Shown here: positions 26,362 through 33,782 of the stretch, in pieces
Position numbering within the stretch: position 1 is the first letter of the stretch
Layout of the letters: every line of letters starts with the position of its first letter
Assembly: GCA_021442645.1 (NCBI GenBank)
Contig: JABUSR010000014.1
Location: 1-37,254, forward strand
Length of the DNA stretch: 37,254 nt
Direction: 5' to 3'
From: Ruminiclostridium sp.
Lineage (GTDB): Bacteria > Bacillota > Clostridia > Oscillospirales > Oscillospiraceae
The notes under the pieces: model-generated
Told to the model about the DNA's origin: nothing
Databases searched by the model: none
The model's input: the letters and a program-made list of their open reading frames with translations, nothing else
Position numbers and translations under genes: made by a program

Positions 26362-26405
26362 GAGAGAATTCCTCTCTATTGTACCACAGAAGCCGCCGGT
26401 AGTAA
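26362..26405 (-). promoter_or_regulatory. Promoter and possible operator of the WYL operon
   Basis: On the minus strand TTACTA (26400-26405) and TACAAT (26378-26383) are 16 bp apart. The interrupted palindrome GAGAG-AATTC-CTCTC (26362-26376) overlaps the predicted transcription start, a good place for autorepression by the WYL protein. Confidence 0.5.
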
Positions 26406-26439
26406 AGAACCGAGTCCCAAAACCAAGACTTGTTTTTGA

Positions 26440-26753
26440 CAGACAACCAACTACGGAACCCAAGAATCAGGAACGAGTAAAACCTATAAAGTTGAGTATC
26501 TTGCAAGCGATGGAAAATGGCATGCGTACATTTGCAAGCGCAGCAAAAGTTAGTTCAACATTGTCTGGTGTATCAAACCTTCAGGCGCAAGGAGAAGTAC
26601 ATAAAAAATCTCCAAATGGGTCCGTTTGAGTTTTCTAACGTTAAAATTAAAGAATCAAATAATGTTTGGGGGAACAATGCCGTTTCACCTACGGCAGAAT
26701 CTCCATATTCAGTCTCTGGTTCTGTAACAAGTTATACTGTATCGGGTCCGTGA
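26440..26753 (+). pseudogene. Decayed AT-rich gene remnant
   Basis: The stretch is AT-rich and gene-like in three frames without one intact reading frame. One frame reads YGTQESGTSKTYKVEY then a stop. A second gives FASAAKVSSTLSGVSNLQ and stops at 26629. A third continues as FSNVKIKESNN to SYTVSGP and stops at 26753. A one-base shift near 26,615-26,629 would join the last two. The look is that of a small secreted protein (Ala-x-Ala, Ser/Thr-rich), but I do not recognise the family. Confidence 0.45.
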
Positions 26754-26810
26754 TAGTCTTTTGGATATCAGCATCTCTTTAAAAACGTATCGTGACTGAG
26801 GAGGTTAATT

Positions 26811-27581
26811 ATGAACGCTATTAAATGGGGAAAGCCATTCGGAGTAGTTTGCGTATGCTTGGCGGTAATTCTTGTTATTGCCTGCGTACAACCCACTATT
26901 AAAGCATATGCACTTGAACAATCTATAGATGGATATTTGAATGAGCGAAAAATCAACTATAGTTCTGTTGAAATCAACAAAGACACATTAGAAGTCAATC
27001 TGATTTCTTCAGGAAAAGACCGCTGTACAGTAGATGATGTCAACGCTATTCACAGTGTTTATACGGCTGTACATAGTCGTGATGTTGATAGTGCCATAAT
27101 GAATGTTCAAATTAACATTTATAATTCTGATGCTAAACAAATATATAGCTGTTATCAGGCAGACGTTGCAGCGGCAAGCGAATATTCAGGTTTCAAAGAT
27201 AAAATTAACGCGCAGGATAGCAAATCATTTGCCGATGATCCGAAAAGCGCTTTAAGTAATATTATTACTTCTCACTCTTTTTTGGTTGACGATATATCCT
27301 TTGCAAAAGCTGATGGAATATCGGGGCAGTGCGTTAGCATCATGGTTAATCCAGTCCGTATGGATTTAGTATCACTAAGTGATTTGCGCATACTTTATGA
27401 AGCAATTGAAACGTATGCTATCCCATCAAGAGAAATTACGCAATGCTGTCTTAGTATGGTAGATGAAAACGGTGAATGTATGTTTTATTTAACAGGTGAC
27501 TTCAGCTTTGGCAACATAACGGCATGGGTTAGCCCAACGATGGAAGATAGCATCATTGAAAATGAGGGCCCTCAGCACTAA
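26811..27581 (+). CDS. AT-rich hypothetical protein with N-terminal membrane anchor
   Basis: 256 residues; I do not recognise the family. A single N-terminal hydrophobic helix (FGVVCVCLAVILVIACV) suggests a signal anchor or signal peptide with the rest outside the cell. The exported part is mixed alpha/beta with several Cys. GAGGAGGT lies upstream of the ATG. Base and codon use are far more AT-rich than in the neighbouring housekeeping genes, which points to recent acquisition. It follows the decayed gene in the same direction, so both may come from one transferred unit. Confidence 0.75.
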   Translation: MNAIKWGKPFGVVCVCLAVILVIACVQPTIKAYALEQSIDGYLNERKINYSSVEINKDTLEVNLISSGKDRCTVDDVNAIHSVYTAVHSRDVDSAIMNVQINIYNSDAKQIYSCYQADVAAASEYSGFKDKINAQDSKSFADDPKSALSNIITSHSFLVDDISFAKADGISGQCVSIMVNPVRMDLVSLSDLRILYEAIETYAIPSREITQCCLSMVDENGECMFYLTGDFSFGNITAWVSPTMEDSIIENEGPQH

Positions 27582-27762
27582 GCTGCTCTGCGTAAAACAA
27601 AAGCTTATTCATTGCTGATTTGGATTGCCAGCATTGATAATATCTACATGCCACCTTGCTTTCATTGCTGAAGAACTTGATGCCGCGTTTCCATAATCCC
27701 TTATCGTCCTCTGCTGCAGCAAACTTGAAGCCCAGCGGTGCCCCGGCATACCTCCCTGTCCA
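27582..27762. other. Intergenic stretch with a possible gene remnant
   Basis: No intact gene. The minus strand is open from the SLH promoter down to 27553 and reads GLWKRGIKFFSNESKVA then CWQSKSAMNKLLFYAEQL, which looks protein-like but has no start signal. It could be the tail of a disrupted gene. I cannot assign it to a family. Confidence 0.3.
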
Positions 27763-27791
27763 TTGCCTTGTTTTCAATTTTGTGGTATAAT
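27763..27791 (+). promoter_or_regulatory. Promoter of the SLH-protein gene
   Basis: TTGCCT (27763-27768) and a perfect TATAAT (27786-27791) are 17 bp apart, 55 bp before the start codon. Confidence 0.75.
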
Positions 27792-27846
27792 TATAGACAC
27801 TTCTTTCCTTATTACGGAAAAACACCCGCAATTGGAGGAGATTCTC

Positions 27847-29115
27847 ATGAAAAAACTCACTGCCGCCCTCCTGGCCTGCGTAATGCTTCTGGGCATGGCC
27901 CCCCTGTCTCTGGCCGCCCCCACCACCCAGGCCATCGTGGACGCCGCCCTGGAGCTGATCTACTCCCACGAGGGCACCTATAATTCCATCAACAAAAACG
28001 ACAACGGCGCCGTGTCCGTGGGCAAGATCCAGTGGCACGGCACCCGCGCCCTGGCCCTGATAAAAATCGTGGTGAACAGCAACCCCACCAACGCCAAATC
28101 CATCCTGGGGGACACCCTCTACACGGAGGTCACCACCGTCGACAACTGGTCCTACCGGACCGTGAACGATGAGGAGGCCGCCGCCCTGGCCACTCTCCTC
28201 TCCACCCCCGAAGGCAAGGCCGCCCAGGACAAGATGGCCAACGGCGACATCACCGGCTACGTCACCCGTGGCCAGAAGCTGGGCATCACTGACGGGGCCG
28301 CCCTAGTCTACTTCGCCGACCTGGAGAACCAAGGGGGATACGGCATGTCCAAGCGGGTGGCCACCGCCGCCGCCAACACTGTGGGCTCCTTCGCCGCCAT
28401 CACCCTGGCCGACATCCACCAGGCTGGGCTGGCAGACTCAGTGGCCGGAAAGTACCCTACCCTCCGGAACCGGGCCTATACCTACTGTCAGAGTCTGGGC
28501 TTCGGCGGCACCGCTGGGGTCCACTTCCCCAAAAAGAGCACCTATCGGAACGGCATGTTCCCTGATGTGGCATCCAGTGCCTGGTACGCCAAATCGGTTG
28601 CCGGCGCCGTGCAGTACGGTCTCATGAAGGGGGACGAACTGGGTGCCTTCCGTCCCAACGGGACCGTGACCCTGGCTGAGGTCATCACCATGGCCGCCCG
28701 GATCCATTCCATCTATACCACCGGCACAGAGAAGTTCGTCCAGACCTCCGGCAAGTGGTACCAGGTCTACCTGGACTATGCCTACAACAAGGGCATCATC
28801 AACAAGGCCCGGTACACCTCCAACGTGACCCTGCCCGCCACCCGAGCCCAATTCGCCGAAATCTTTGCCAAGGCTCTGCCCGCCGCCGGACTGGCCTCCC
28901 GGAACACCGTGAATAACAACGCCATCCCCGACGTGAAGAGTTCCGCCTCCTATGCGGAGGCCGTGTACACGCTGTACCGGGCCGGGGTCCTGACGGGCAC
29001 CGACGCTGCCACCCGGGCCTTCCTGCCCGGCAGCACCATCACCCGGGCTGAGGCCGCCGCCATCGCCTCCCGCATGGCCAACAGCGACGACCGGGTGAGC
29101 TTCACCCTGAAATAA
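27847..29115 (+). CDS. Secreted SLH-domain protein with lysozyme-like N-terminal domain
   Basis: 422 residues from MKKLTAALLACVMLL, preceded by GGAGGAG. A signal peptide ends near LSLAAP. Residues about 30-215 form a domain with SHEGTYNSINKNDNGAVSVGKIQWHG, which resembles lysozyme-like cell-wall hydrolases; the Glu in SHEG is a candidate catalytic acid. Three SLH repeats follow (starting FPDVASSAWYAKSV, WYQVYLDYAYNKGI and IPDVKSSASYAEAV), which anchor proteins to secondary cell-wall polymer. A likely role is cell-wall turnover at the surface. greA-like follows by 25 bp without a terminator. Confidence 0.85.
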   Translation: MKKLTAALLACVMLLGMAPLSLAAPTTQAIVDAALELIYSHEGTYNSINKNDNGAVSVGKIQWHGTRALALIKIVVNSNPTNAKSILGDTLYTEVTTVDNWSYRTVNDEEAAALATLLSTPEGKAAQDKMANGDITGYVTRGQKLGITDGAALVYFADLENQGGYGMSKRVATAAANTVGSFAAITLADIHQAGLADSVAGKYPTLRNRAYTYCQSLGFGGTAGVHFPKKSTYRNGMFPDVASSAWYAKSVAGAVQYGLMKGDELGAFRPNGTVTLAEVITMAARIHSIYTTGTEKFVQTSGKWYQVYLDYAYNKGIINKARYTSNVTLPATRAQFAEIFAKALPAAGLASRNTVNNNAIPDVKSSASYAEAVYTLYRAGVLTGTDAATRAFLPGSTITRAEAAAIASRMANSDDRVSFTLK

Positions 29116-29140
29116 CTCTCAGGCAAGGGAGGGCATCCCC

Positions 29141-29644
29141 ATGTATGACGAACTTACCCAGTCGGACATCGACAAAATGAAGGAGGAGCTGGAGCACCGC
29201 CGCCTGGTCCTCCGGCCCCAGCTCATCGAAGAGGTCAAGATAGCCCGTTCCTTCGGCGACCTCAGCGAAAACTTTGAGTACAAGGCCGCCAAACGGGAGA
29301 AAAACCGCAATGACAGCCGCATCCGCTACCTGGAAAACATGATTAAAACCGCCCGGCTCGTCGATGTAGCCCCCACTGGCGCAGGCATTGGCCTCTTTGA
29401 CCGGGTGACCCTCTGGATGGAGGAGGACGAGGAGGACGAGGTCATCCAGCTGGTGACAACCCTCCGGCAGGACGCCCTGAAGGGCCTCATCAGCAAGGAG
29501 TCCCCTGTGGGAAAAGCCCTGTGGGGCCGCAGCGTGGGTGACCGGGTCCTCATCGAGGTCAACGAGGACTACCGCTACTATGCGGAGATTCGTGCCGTTG
29601 AACACACCGGCGAAGACCCCGACGTTCCCATCAGCAGTTTCTGA
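29141..29644 (+). CDS. GreA/GreB-family transcript cleavage factor
   Basis: 167 residues. The N-terminal coiled coil inserts into the RNA polymerase secondary channel and rescues backtracked complexes. The acidic tip is present in ARSFGDLSENFEYKAAK, with D40 and E43. The C-terminal FKBP-like domain has SPVGKALWGRSVGDRVLIEV. GGGAGGG precedes the ATG. Read-through from the SLH gene is likely because only 25 bp separate them; a dedicated promoter is not visible. It may be a second Gre factor, since the genomic greA usually sits elsewhere. Confidence 0.92.
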   Translation: MYDELTQSDIDKMKEELEHRRLVLRPQLIEEVKIARSFGDLSENFEYKAAKREKNRNDSRIRYLENMIKTARLVDVAPTGAGIGLFDRVTLWMEEDEEDEVIQLVTTLRQDALKGLISKESPVGKALWGRSVGDRVLIEVNEDYRYYAEIRAVEHTGEDPDVPISSF

Positions 29645-29658
29645 ACGGAATAAGGCAG

Positions 29659-29697
29659 GACAGCCCGCCCGGAAATAACCCAGGTGGGCTGTCTTTT
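29659..29697 (+). terminator. Terminator after the Gre-factor gene
   Basis: 11-bp stem with one G-T pair (29659-29669 with 29683-29693) followed by TTTT. An outer GGCAGG/CCTGCC pair (29654-29659, 29700-29705) could extend it. Confidence 0.85.
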
Positions 29698-29794
29698 CCC
29701 CTGCCTGCAGCTTTTCGTGCAGACAAAAGGGACTTTTCGGCCCTTTCCCCGGGTTCTTTTGCAGGATTTGCCCCGTTCCGGTGAATTTCCTTTC

Positions 29795-29886
29795 TTCTGC
29801 AAGTTGTTCTGGCAAATCTCTTAAAATCTCCCCGTTTCATCCGGGAGATTCGGCAGATTCCCCATTGATTTCTGCAAGTTTTCTGG
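29795..29886. repeat. Direct repeat pair flanking a hairpin
   Basis: TTCTGCAAGTT-(G)-TTCTGG occurs at 29795-29812 and again at 29870-29886. Between them an 8-bp hairpin (AATCTCCC 29825-29832, GGGAGATT 29843-29850) is present. No gene is seen in 29700-30141. Confidence 0.55.
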
Positions 29887-29903
29887 TGTATCATTTCATT
29901 AAA

Positions 29904-29960
29904 GTCAAGTACGGAAGCACTTCCATTCCGGTGCCCCAGCCTTCCCAGGGGCAGCTTGAC
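29904..29960. other. Candidate three-way-junction RNA element
   Basis: Three nested helices can form: P1 GTCAAG/CTTGAC (29904-29909, 29955-29960), P2 CGGAA/TTCCG (29912-29916, 29926-29930) and P3 TGCCCC/GGGGCA (29932-29937, 29948-29953). A weak plus-strand promoter (TTGATT at 29866-29871, 18 bp, TATCAT) lies just upstream. A strong terminator follows at 30039. It could be the start of a small RNA; I do not recognise a known family. Confidence 0.35.
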
Positions 29961-30010
29961 CCCTTCTTTATCCTATCCGTTTCTTCCTTTACCCTTCCGT
30001 TTCATTGTAA

Positions 30011-30085
30011 CGGCTCCGGTCTTCTCCACCCGGAGCCGGGCCGGCGCCCCGGGCTTCTCCTGCCCGGGGCGCCGGCCTTTGTTTT
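30011..30085 (+). terminator. Tandem GC-rich hairpins ending in a strong terminator
   Basis: A 9-bp hairpin (30011-30019 with 30030-30038) directly precedes a perfect 16-bp stem (30039-30054 with 30062-30077) followed by TTTGTTTT on the plus strand. No plus-strand gene ends nearby, so it either backs up the Gre-factor terminator or ends an unrecognised RNA. Confidence 0.75.
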
Positions 30086-30093
30086 CAAAGCAA

Positions 30094-30133
30094 AGGGCCC
30101 CACCCCGGTACATTGCGCGGGAGAAGGGGCCCT
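30094..30133 (-). terminator. Probable terminator of the two-component/ABC operon
   Basis: AGGGCCCC/GGGGCCCT arms (30094-30101, 30126-30133) enclose an inner CCCG/CGGG pairing. On the minus strand the tail is TTTGCTTTG, a weak T-run; on the plus strand it is GTTTTT. It starts 9 bp past the regulator stop. Confidence 0.55.
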
Positions 30134-30141
30134 GTTTTTCC

Positions 30142-30834
30142 TCAGCCACGGAACCGATAGCCCACGCCCCATACGGTCTCGATGTACTGGATATGCTCTG
30201 GGTCGAGCTCAATCTTGTCCCGGATGTGCTTAATGTGGACGGTCACCGTGGAGACATCGCCGTAGGCATCCATGCCCCACACACTGTCGAAGAGGCGGTC
30301 CTTGGAGAAGACGGTGTCGGGGTGCTCAGCCAGGAATAGGAGAAGGTCGTACTCCTTCCCTGTCATGGTCTTTTCCCGGTCGTTGACCCAGACCCGACGG
30401 GCCTCCCGGTCAATCTTCAGGCCACGGATCTTCAGCACCTCCGGTCGGGGGGGCTCCCGGCTGCCCACCAGCCGCTGATACCGCTGGATGTGGCCCTTTA
30501 CCCGGGCCACCAGCTCGCTGGGGCTGAAGGGTTTCGTCATGTAATCGTCGGCCCCCAGGCCCAGACCCCGGACCTTGTCGATGTCGTCAGCAAGGGCAGA
30601 GATGATGATGACGGGGATGTCTTTCACCTCCCGCAGGCGGCGGCAGATCTCGAAGCCGCTGAGTCCGGGGAGCATCACGTCCACGATGACCAGGGCGAAG
30701 TCCTCCTCCAGGGCCAAACGGAGGCCTTCGATCCCCTCCTCGGCCAGGGTACAGGTGAAGCCGCCGCTGAGCTCCAGGTAGTCCCGCTCCAGCTCGGCTA
30801 CGCTCCGGTCGTCTTCGATGATCAGAATGTTCAT
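30142..30834 (-). CDS. OmpR-family response regulator of two-component system 2
   Basis: 230 residues from MNILIIEDD, with GAGGAGG upstream. Receiver domain with D52 in VIVDVMLPGLSG and K in MTKPFSPSE. The winged helix (KTMTGKEYDLLLFLAEHPDTVFSKDRLFD, VHIKHIRDKIE, GVGYRFRG) binds DNA. The start overlaps the kinase stop (ATGA), so the pair is coupled. It is last in the ABC-transporter operon. It is the best candidate to bind the shared 18-bp box upstream of this operon and of the gene at 35,207-36,361. Confidence 0.95.
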   Translation of the reverse strand: MNILIIEDDRSVAELERDYLELSGGFTCTLAEEGIEGLRLALEEDFALVIVDVMLPGLSGFEICRRLREVKDIPVIIISALADDIDKVRGLGLGADDYMTKPFSPSELVARVKGHIQRYQRLVGSREPPRPEVLKIRGLKIDREARRVWVNDREKTMTGKEYDLLLFLAEHPDTVFSKDRLFDSVWGMDAYGDVSTVTVHIKHIRDKIELDPEHIQYIETVWGVGYRFRG

Positions 30835-31982
30835 AAGATATCCTCCTCTCGCTGCAGGGGGAGATAGAGGTAGGCCTGGGTGCCCTCCCCCTTCCGGCTG
30901 GTGAGCCAAATCTTGCCGTGGTGGCTCTCGGCGATACTCCGGCAGATGGCCAGCCCCAGGCCGCTGCCGGGGACAGCAGAGGACCGGGCGGCGTCCTCCC
31001 GGAAGAAACTGTCAAACACATGGCTCAGGGCCTCGCTGCCGATGCCCTTGCCGTTATCAGAGAGCTGGATTACCAAGCCGCCCTCATAGCCCTCCGCCGT
31101 CATACAGATGGCTCCATTTGCCCTGCTGTACTTGATGGCGTTGGACATAAGGTTGTCCATCACCCGCTTGAGCTTGCTTCGGTCAGCAGTCACCAGGTAC
31201 CGCCCCCGGGGTAGGCTACAGGTGAAGGTCATGCCGGCTTCTTCGGCCTCCAGCCGGTACTCCTCCCCAAGGTCAGTGAGGAAGGCCAGCATATCCACAT
31301 ATTCAAAGTGATACTGCATCCGGCCCAGCTCATACTCAGAGAAATCACTCATGTTCCGGACCAGTTTCTCCAGCACCAGGGTCTTGCTGTAGACGATGTC
31401 CAGGTAGTGGGCCTGTTTCTCGGGAGTCCCAGCCACACCGTCCCGGATTCCCTCCACATAGCCCTTGATGGCGGTGATGGGGGTGCGCATATCGTGGGAG
31501 AGATTGGCCATAAGAAGGCCCCGCTCCTCCTGGGCTTTGGCCTCGGCATTTGCAGCAGTCTTCAGCCGCTGGCGGACGCTCTCCAGGGACTTGCCCAGCT
31601 CGTCCAGTTCCCGCTCCCTGCAGGAGAGGACCTCAAAGTCCAGCTCCCCGGCCTGGAGGCGGTCGGCATCCTGACGGAGGGTCCTGAGGGTGACACCGAT
31701 CTGCCCGGTGAGCCGGGACGTGAGGACGATGCACACCACCGCCACACACAGGCACAGGAGGACGGCCCCCAGGACGATATATGGAAGGATCTGGCTGATG
31801 CCCTCCGACCGGCCCCGGAGGAGGTCCAGCACGGCGAAGACGATGTTATCCTCCCCGGGTACCTGGGAGATAAAAACGGCAAGCATCCCCATCACCAGGA
31901 CCAGGGCGATGAGGATGGAGAGCAGGATCATGAGCAGGCAGGTCTTCAGAAACCGGCCGCGGAGGGTGGTTTTCTGTGCCAC
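30831..31982 (-). CDS. Intramembrane-sensing histidine kinase of two-component system 2
   Basis: 383 residues from the GTG start (VAQKTTLRGRF), chosen because the upstream in-frame part runs back through the permease gene. Two membrane helices (LLMILLSILIALVLVMGMLAVF and ILPYIVLGAVLLCLCVAVVCIV) are separated by only about 25 residues, so there is no real external sensor domain. HAMP, DHp with NLSHDMRTPITAI (phospho-His) and a CA domain with NLMSNAIKYS, DNGKGIGSE and GSGLGLAI follow. Kinases with so short a loop often sense through a partner ABC transporter, as in Bce-type systems; the transporter lies just upstream in the same operon. Confidence 0.92.
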   Translation of the reverse strand: MAQKTTLRGRFLKTCLLMILLSILIALVLVMGMLAVFISQVPGEDNIVFAVLDLLRGRSEGISQILPYIVLGAVLLCLCVAVVCIVLTSRLTGQIGVTLRTLRQDADRLQAGELDFEVLSCRERELDELGKSLESVRQRLKTAANAEAKAQEERGLLMANLSHDMRTPITAIKGYVEGIRDGVAGTPEKQAHYLDIVYSKTLVLEKLVRNMSDFSEYELGRMQYHFEYVDMLAFLTDLGEEYRLEAEEAGMTFTCSLPRGRYLVTADRSKLKRVMDNLMSNAIKYSRANGAICMTAEGYEGGLVIQLSDNGKGIGSEALSHVFDSFFREDAARSSAVPGSGLGLAICRSIAESHHGKIWLTSRKGEGTQAYLYLPLQREEDIL

Positions 31983-32005
31983 AGGGGAACCCCCTTTCCA
32001 AGATA

Positions 32006-32027
32006 GCGGGGCGGTAATCCGCCCCGC
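32006..32027. repeat. 9-bp hairpin between permease and kinase genes
   Basis: GCGGGGCGG and CCGCCCCGC are perfect inverted copies around TAAT. There is no T-run on the minus strand, so full termination is unlikely. It may damp expression of the kinase relative to the transporter or protect the upstream mRNA. Confidence 0.6.
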
Positions 32028-32040
32028 CTGGGATGACCGG

Positions 32041-32793
32041 TCAGGCTTCCTTCCGGTCGAAGAGCAGGTAGCCTCCGCAGGCAAAAATCAGGCTATAGCC
32101 CACCAGCAGACCCACCCGGGCGAGCATGGCCATAAAGGGCAGAGGCACGCCCAGCCACAGGTTGTGCCAGCGCAGGTACCCGGTAAAGAGCAGGCCCCCC
32201 AGGGTGGGCAGATAAGTCCCCACCGCCGCCAGCACCACATAGAGGAGGATGCTCAGGAGGACAACCAGCCCAGGCCCCTTCACCACCTGGTTTACCAGGC
32301 AGAAGAAGAGGATCAGGGTCAGCAAGGGGATGAGGTCCAGCAGGCAGGCCAGAACGATGGCCCCGATGCCCCGGGTACCGCCGCCCAGAGCCACCTGGGT
32401 GATAGCGGAGACCAGCGTGAGCACCGCCAGGTCGAAGGCACACAGGACGAAAGCCGCCGCCGCCTTGGACAAAAAGAGCTTCCCCTTCCCCACCGGCCGC
32501 ACGAGGGCAAACCGGATGGTCCGGTCAGCCTGCTCCCCCACAAAAAGGTCGCAGACGGCTAGGATGGCCACCAGCGGCAGAAAGAGCACAAGGATAAAGG
32601 AGAGGTTGGAGGCAGTAAGTCCCCCCAGGGCGGCCGGGGCGGAGATGGCCCCGTGGGAAATGTAGTTGGCCACCACCAGCCGCAGGGCACTGGCCACACA
32701 GACCAGACAGCCCAAAATGAGAAAGATCAGGTATTTTTTCCGCTTTCGGAGCTTAAAGATCTCATTTTTCAGGTTGGCCAGAAACTGAGTCAT
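32041..32793 (-). CDS. ABC-2 type transporter permease
   Basis: 250 residues with about six membrane helices (YLIFLILGCLVCVASALRLVV, LSFILVLFLPLVAILAVCDLFV, AAAAFVLCAFDLAVLTLVSAI and others). The pattern, including the short basic N-terminus (NLKNEIFKLRKRKKYL) and GEQADRTIRFALVRPVGKGKLFLSK, is that of ABC-2 permeases of the BcrB or lantibiotic-immunity type. It pairs with the ATPase 12 bp upstream. Likely role is self-protection against or removal of a cell-envelope compound; no biosynthetic genes are nearby. Confidence 0.88.
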   Translation of the reverse strand: MTQFLANLKNEIFKLRKRKKYLIFLILGCLVCVASALRLVVANYISHGAISAPAALGGLTASNLSFILVLFLPLVAILAVCDLFVGEQADRTIRFALVRPVGKGKLFLSKAAAAFVLCAFDLAVLTLVSAITQVALGGGTRGIGAIVLACLLDLIPLLTLILFFCLVNQVVKGPGLVVLLSILLYVVLAAVGTYLPTLGGLLFTGYLRWHNLWLGVPLPFMAMLARVGLLVGYSLIFACGGYLLFDRKEA

Positions 32794-32805
32794 GGGTATT
32801 CCTCC

Positions 32806-33540
32806 TTACAGCACCACAGAGCCTTTTTTATCCCGGACCTTGGCCAGGAAGTAGTCCTCCAGGGAGGGATGCAGCCGGAGTGCCTCCTCCCTGGTATCAA
32901 AGGCAAGCATCTCCCCCTCGTGGAGAACCAGGACCTTGCTGCACATCTTTTCAATCTCCCCGGCCAGGTGGCTGGCCACCAGGAAGGTGACGCCCTTTTC
33001 TCTGGCCAGGCGAATGATGATTTCTCGGATCTCCACGGTGGCCTCAATATCCAGGCCATTTGTGGGCTCGTCCAGAATGACCAGCTCCGGCTCGGACAGG
33101 AGGGCCAGAGCAAGGCCCATCCGCTGTTTCATACCCAGGGAGAACTTGCCGCATTTTTCCTTTCGGTAGGGCGTCAGGCCCACCAACCCCAGGATCTTTT
33201 CCATGCGGGCCGCATCCACATTAGGGTAGTACCGGGCGGCCAGGCGCAGGTTATCCCAGGCAGTGAGATTTTCAAAGAGGGCGGGCTGCTCGATGAGGGC
33301 ACCCACCTTCGCCAGGGCGGCCTCCCGGTCCTGGACCACGTTGGAACCAAAGACGGTGACGGTCCCCTCGGTGGGCTGGCTCAGGCCGCAGACAGCCTTC
33401 ATGATGGTGGTCTTGCCGGAACCGTTGGGACCCAGCAGACCCACCACTTCCCCTCGCTCCACAGAGAAGTCGATGTTTCGGGCGCCCCGCCCGTTGCTGT
33501 ATACTTTGGACACATGGTCCAGCTGAAGTACGATATCCAA
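32806..33540 (-). CDS. ABC transporter ATP-binding protein (BcrA-like)
   Basis: 244 residues. Translation probably starts at TTG, six bases after AAAGGAG. Walker A is GPNGSGKTT (about 36-44), the signature is KFSLGMKQRMGLA (the SLGMKQR form typical of BcrA and bacteriocin-immunity ATPases), Walker B is LVILDEPTNGLD, and the switch His is in VASHLAGE. First gene of the operon ATPase-permease-kinase-regulator, behind the regulator box at 33653. Confidence 0.93.
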   Translation of the reverse strand: MDIVLQLDHVSKVYSNGRGARNIDFSVERGEVVGLLGPNGSGKTTIMKAVCGLSQPTEGTVTVFGSNVVQDREAALAKVGALIEQPALFENLTAWDNLRLAARYYPNVDAARMEKILGLVGLTPYRKEKCGKFSLGMKQRMGLALALLSEPELVILDEPTNGLDIEATVEIREIIIRLAREKGVTFLVASHLAGEIEKMCSKVLVLHEGEMLAFDTREEALRLHPSLEDYFLAKVRDKKGSVVL

Positions 33541-33615
33541 AGCGTGCTCCTTTCCAGACAGGTGTATCGGAGAGGTTGGGCGACAGACCCCTAGGCTCTG
33601 CCCCTATTTTTCTCT

Positions 33616-33670
33616 ATTATAGCGGATGATCCTGAAAAAAGGATAGATATTCTCTTAAGTTTTTATTAAA
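33616..33670 (-). promoter_or_regulatory. Promoter with upstream regulator box of the ABC/two-component operon
   Basis: A perfect TATAAT (33616-33621, minus strand) lacks a good -35. Exactly 31 bp upstream of it lies the box TTTAATAAAAACTTAAGA (33653-33670). TTAAT and TTAAG in the box are spaced 11 bp, the repeat pitch typical of OmpR-family sites. The same box and spacing precede the gene at 35,207-36,361. Confidence 0.75.
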
Positions 33671-33691
33671 TCAGCGGGGAAACCCGGGGGC

Positions 33692-33726
33692 AAAAAAGCC
33701 GCCCCGCGGGGAGACCCGGGGACGGC
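33692..33726 (-). terminator. Terminator downstream of the AT-rich orphan gene
   Basis: On the minus strand GCCG-T-CCCC pairs with GGGG-CGGC (33718-33726 and 33698-33705, one bulge) and is followed by six T. It would stop transcription from the 34,050-34,997 gene before the ABC operon promoter. Confidence 0.6.
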
Positions 33727-33737
33727 AGGTGGGCACT

Positions 33738-33782
33738 GAGAAAAAAGAGAAAGGAAAGAGAAAAGAGAGAGAAAGAAAAGAG
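33738..33782. repeat. 45-bp uninterrupted polypurine tract
   Basis: Every base from 33738 to 33782 on the plus strand is A or G. It lies in a non-coding stretch (33727-33904) with no other feature I can support apart from a GC-rich ggccggcc/cccatgggc patch near 33,808-33,830. Confidence 0.9.

Noticed and set aside
23073..27760. Integrative element with attachment sites at tRNA-Leu
   Set aside because: No integrase, transposase or copy of the tRNA 3' end (TTCGAGTCCGGTCACCGG) was seen at the far side of the accessory region.
27553..28038. 161-codon minus-strand frame
   Set aside because: It runs through the SLH promoter and the signal-peptide region of that gene; only its downstream end, described as a possible remnant, looks protein-like.
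30142..33540. Bacteriocin biosynthesis cluster around the BcrA-like transporter
   Set aside because: No precursor peptide, modification enzyme or protease gene was found nearby; only transport and sensing genes are present.
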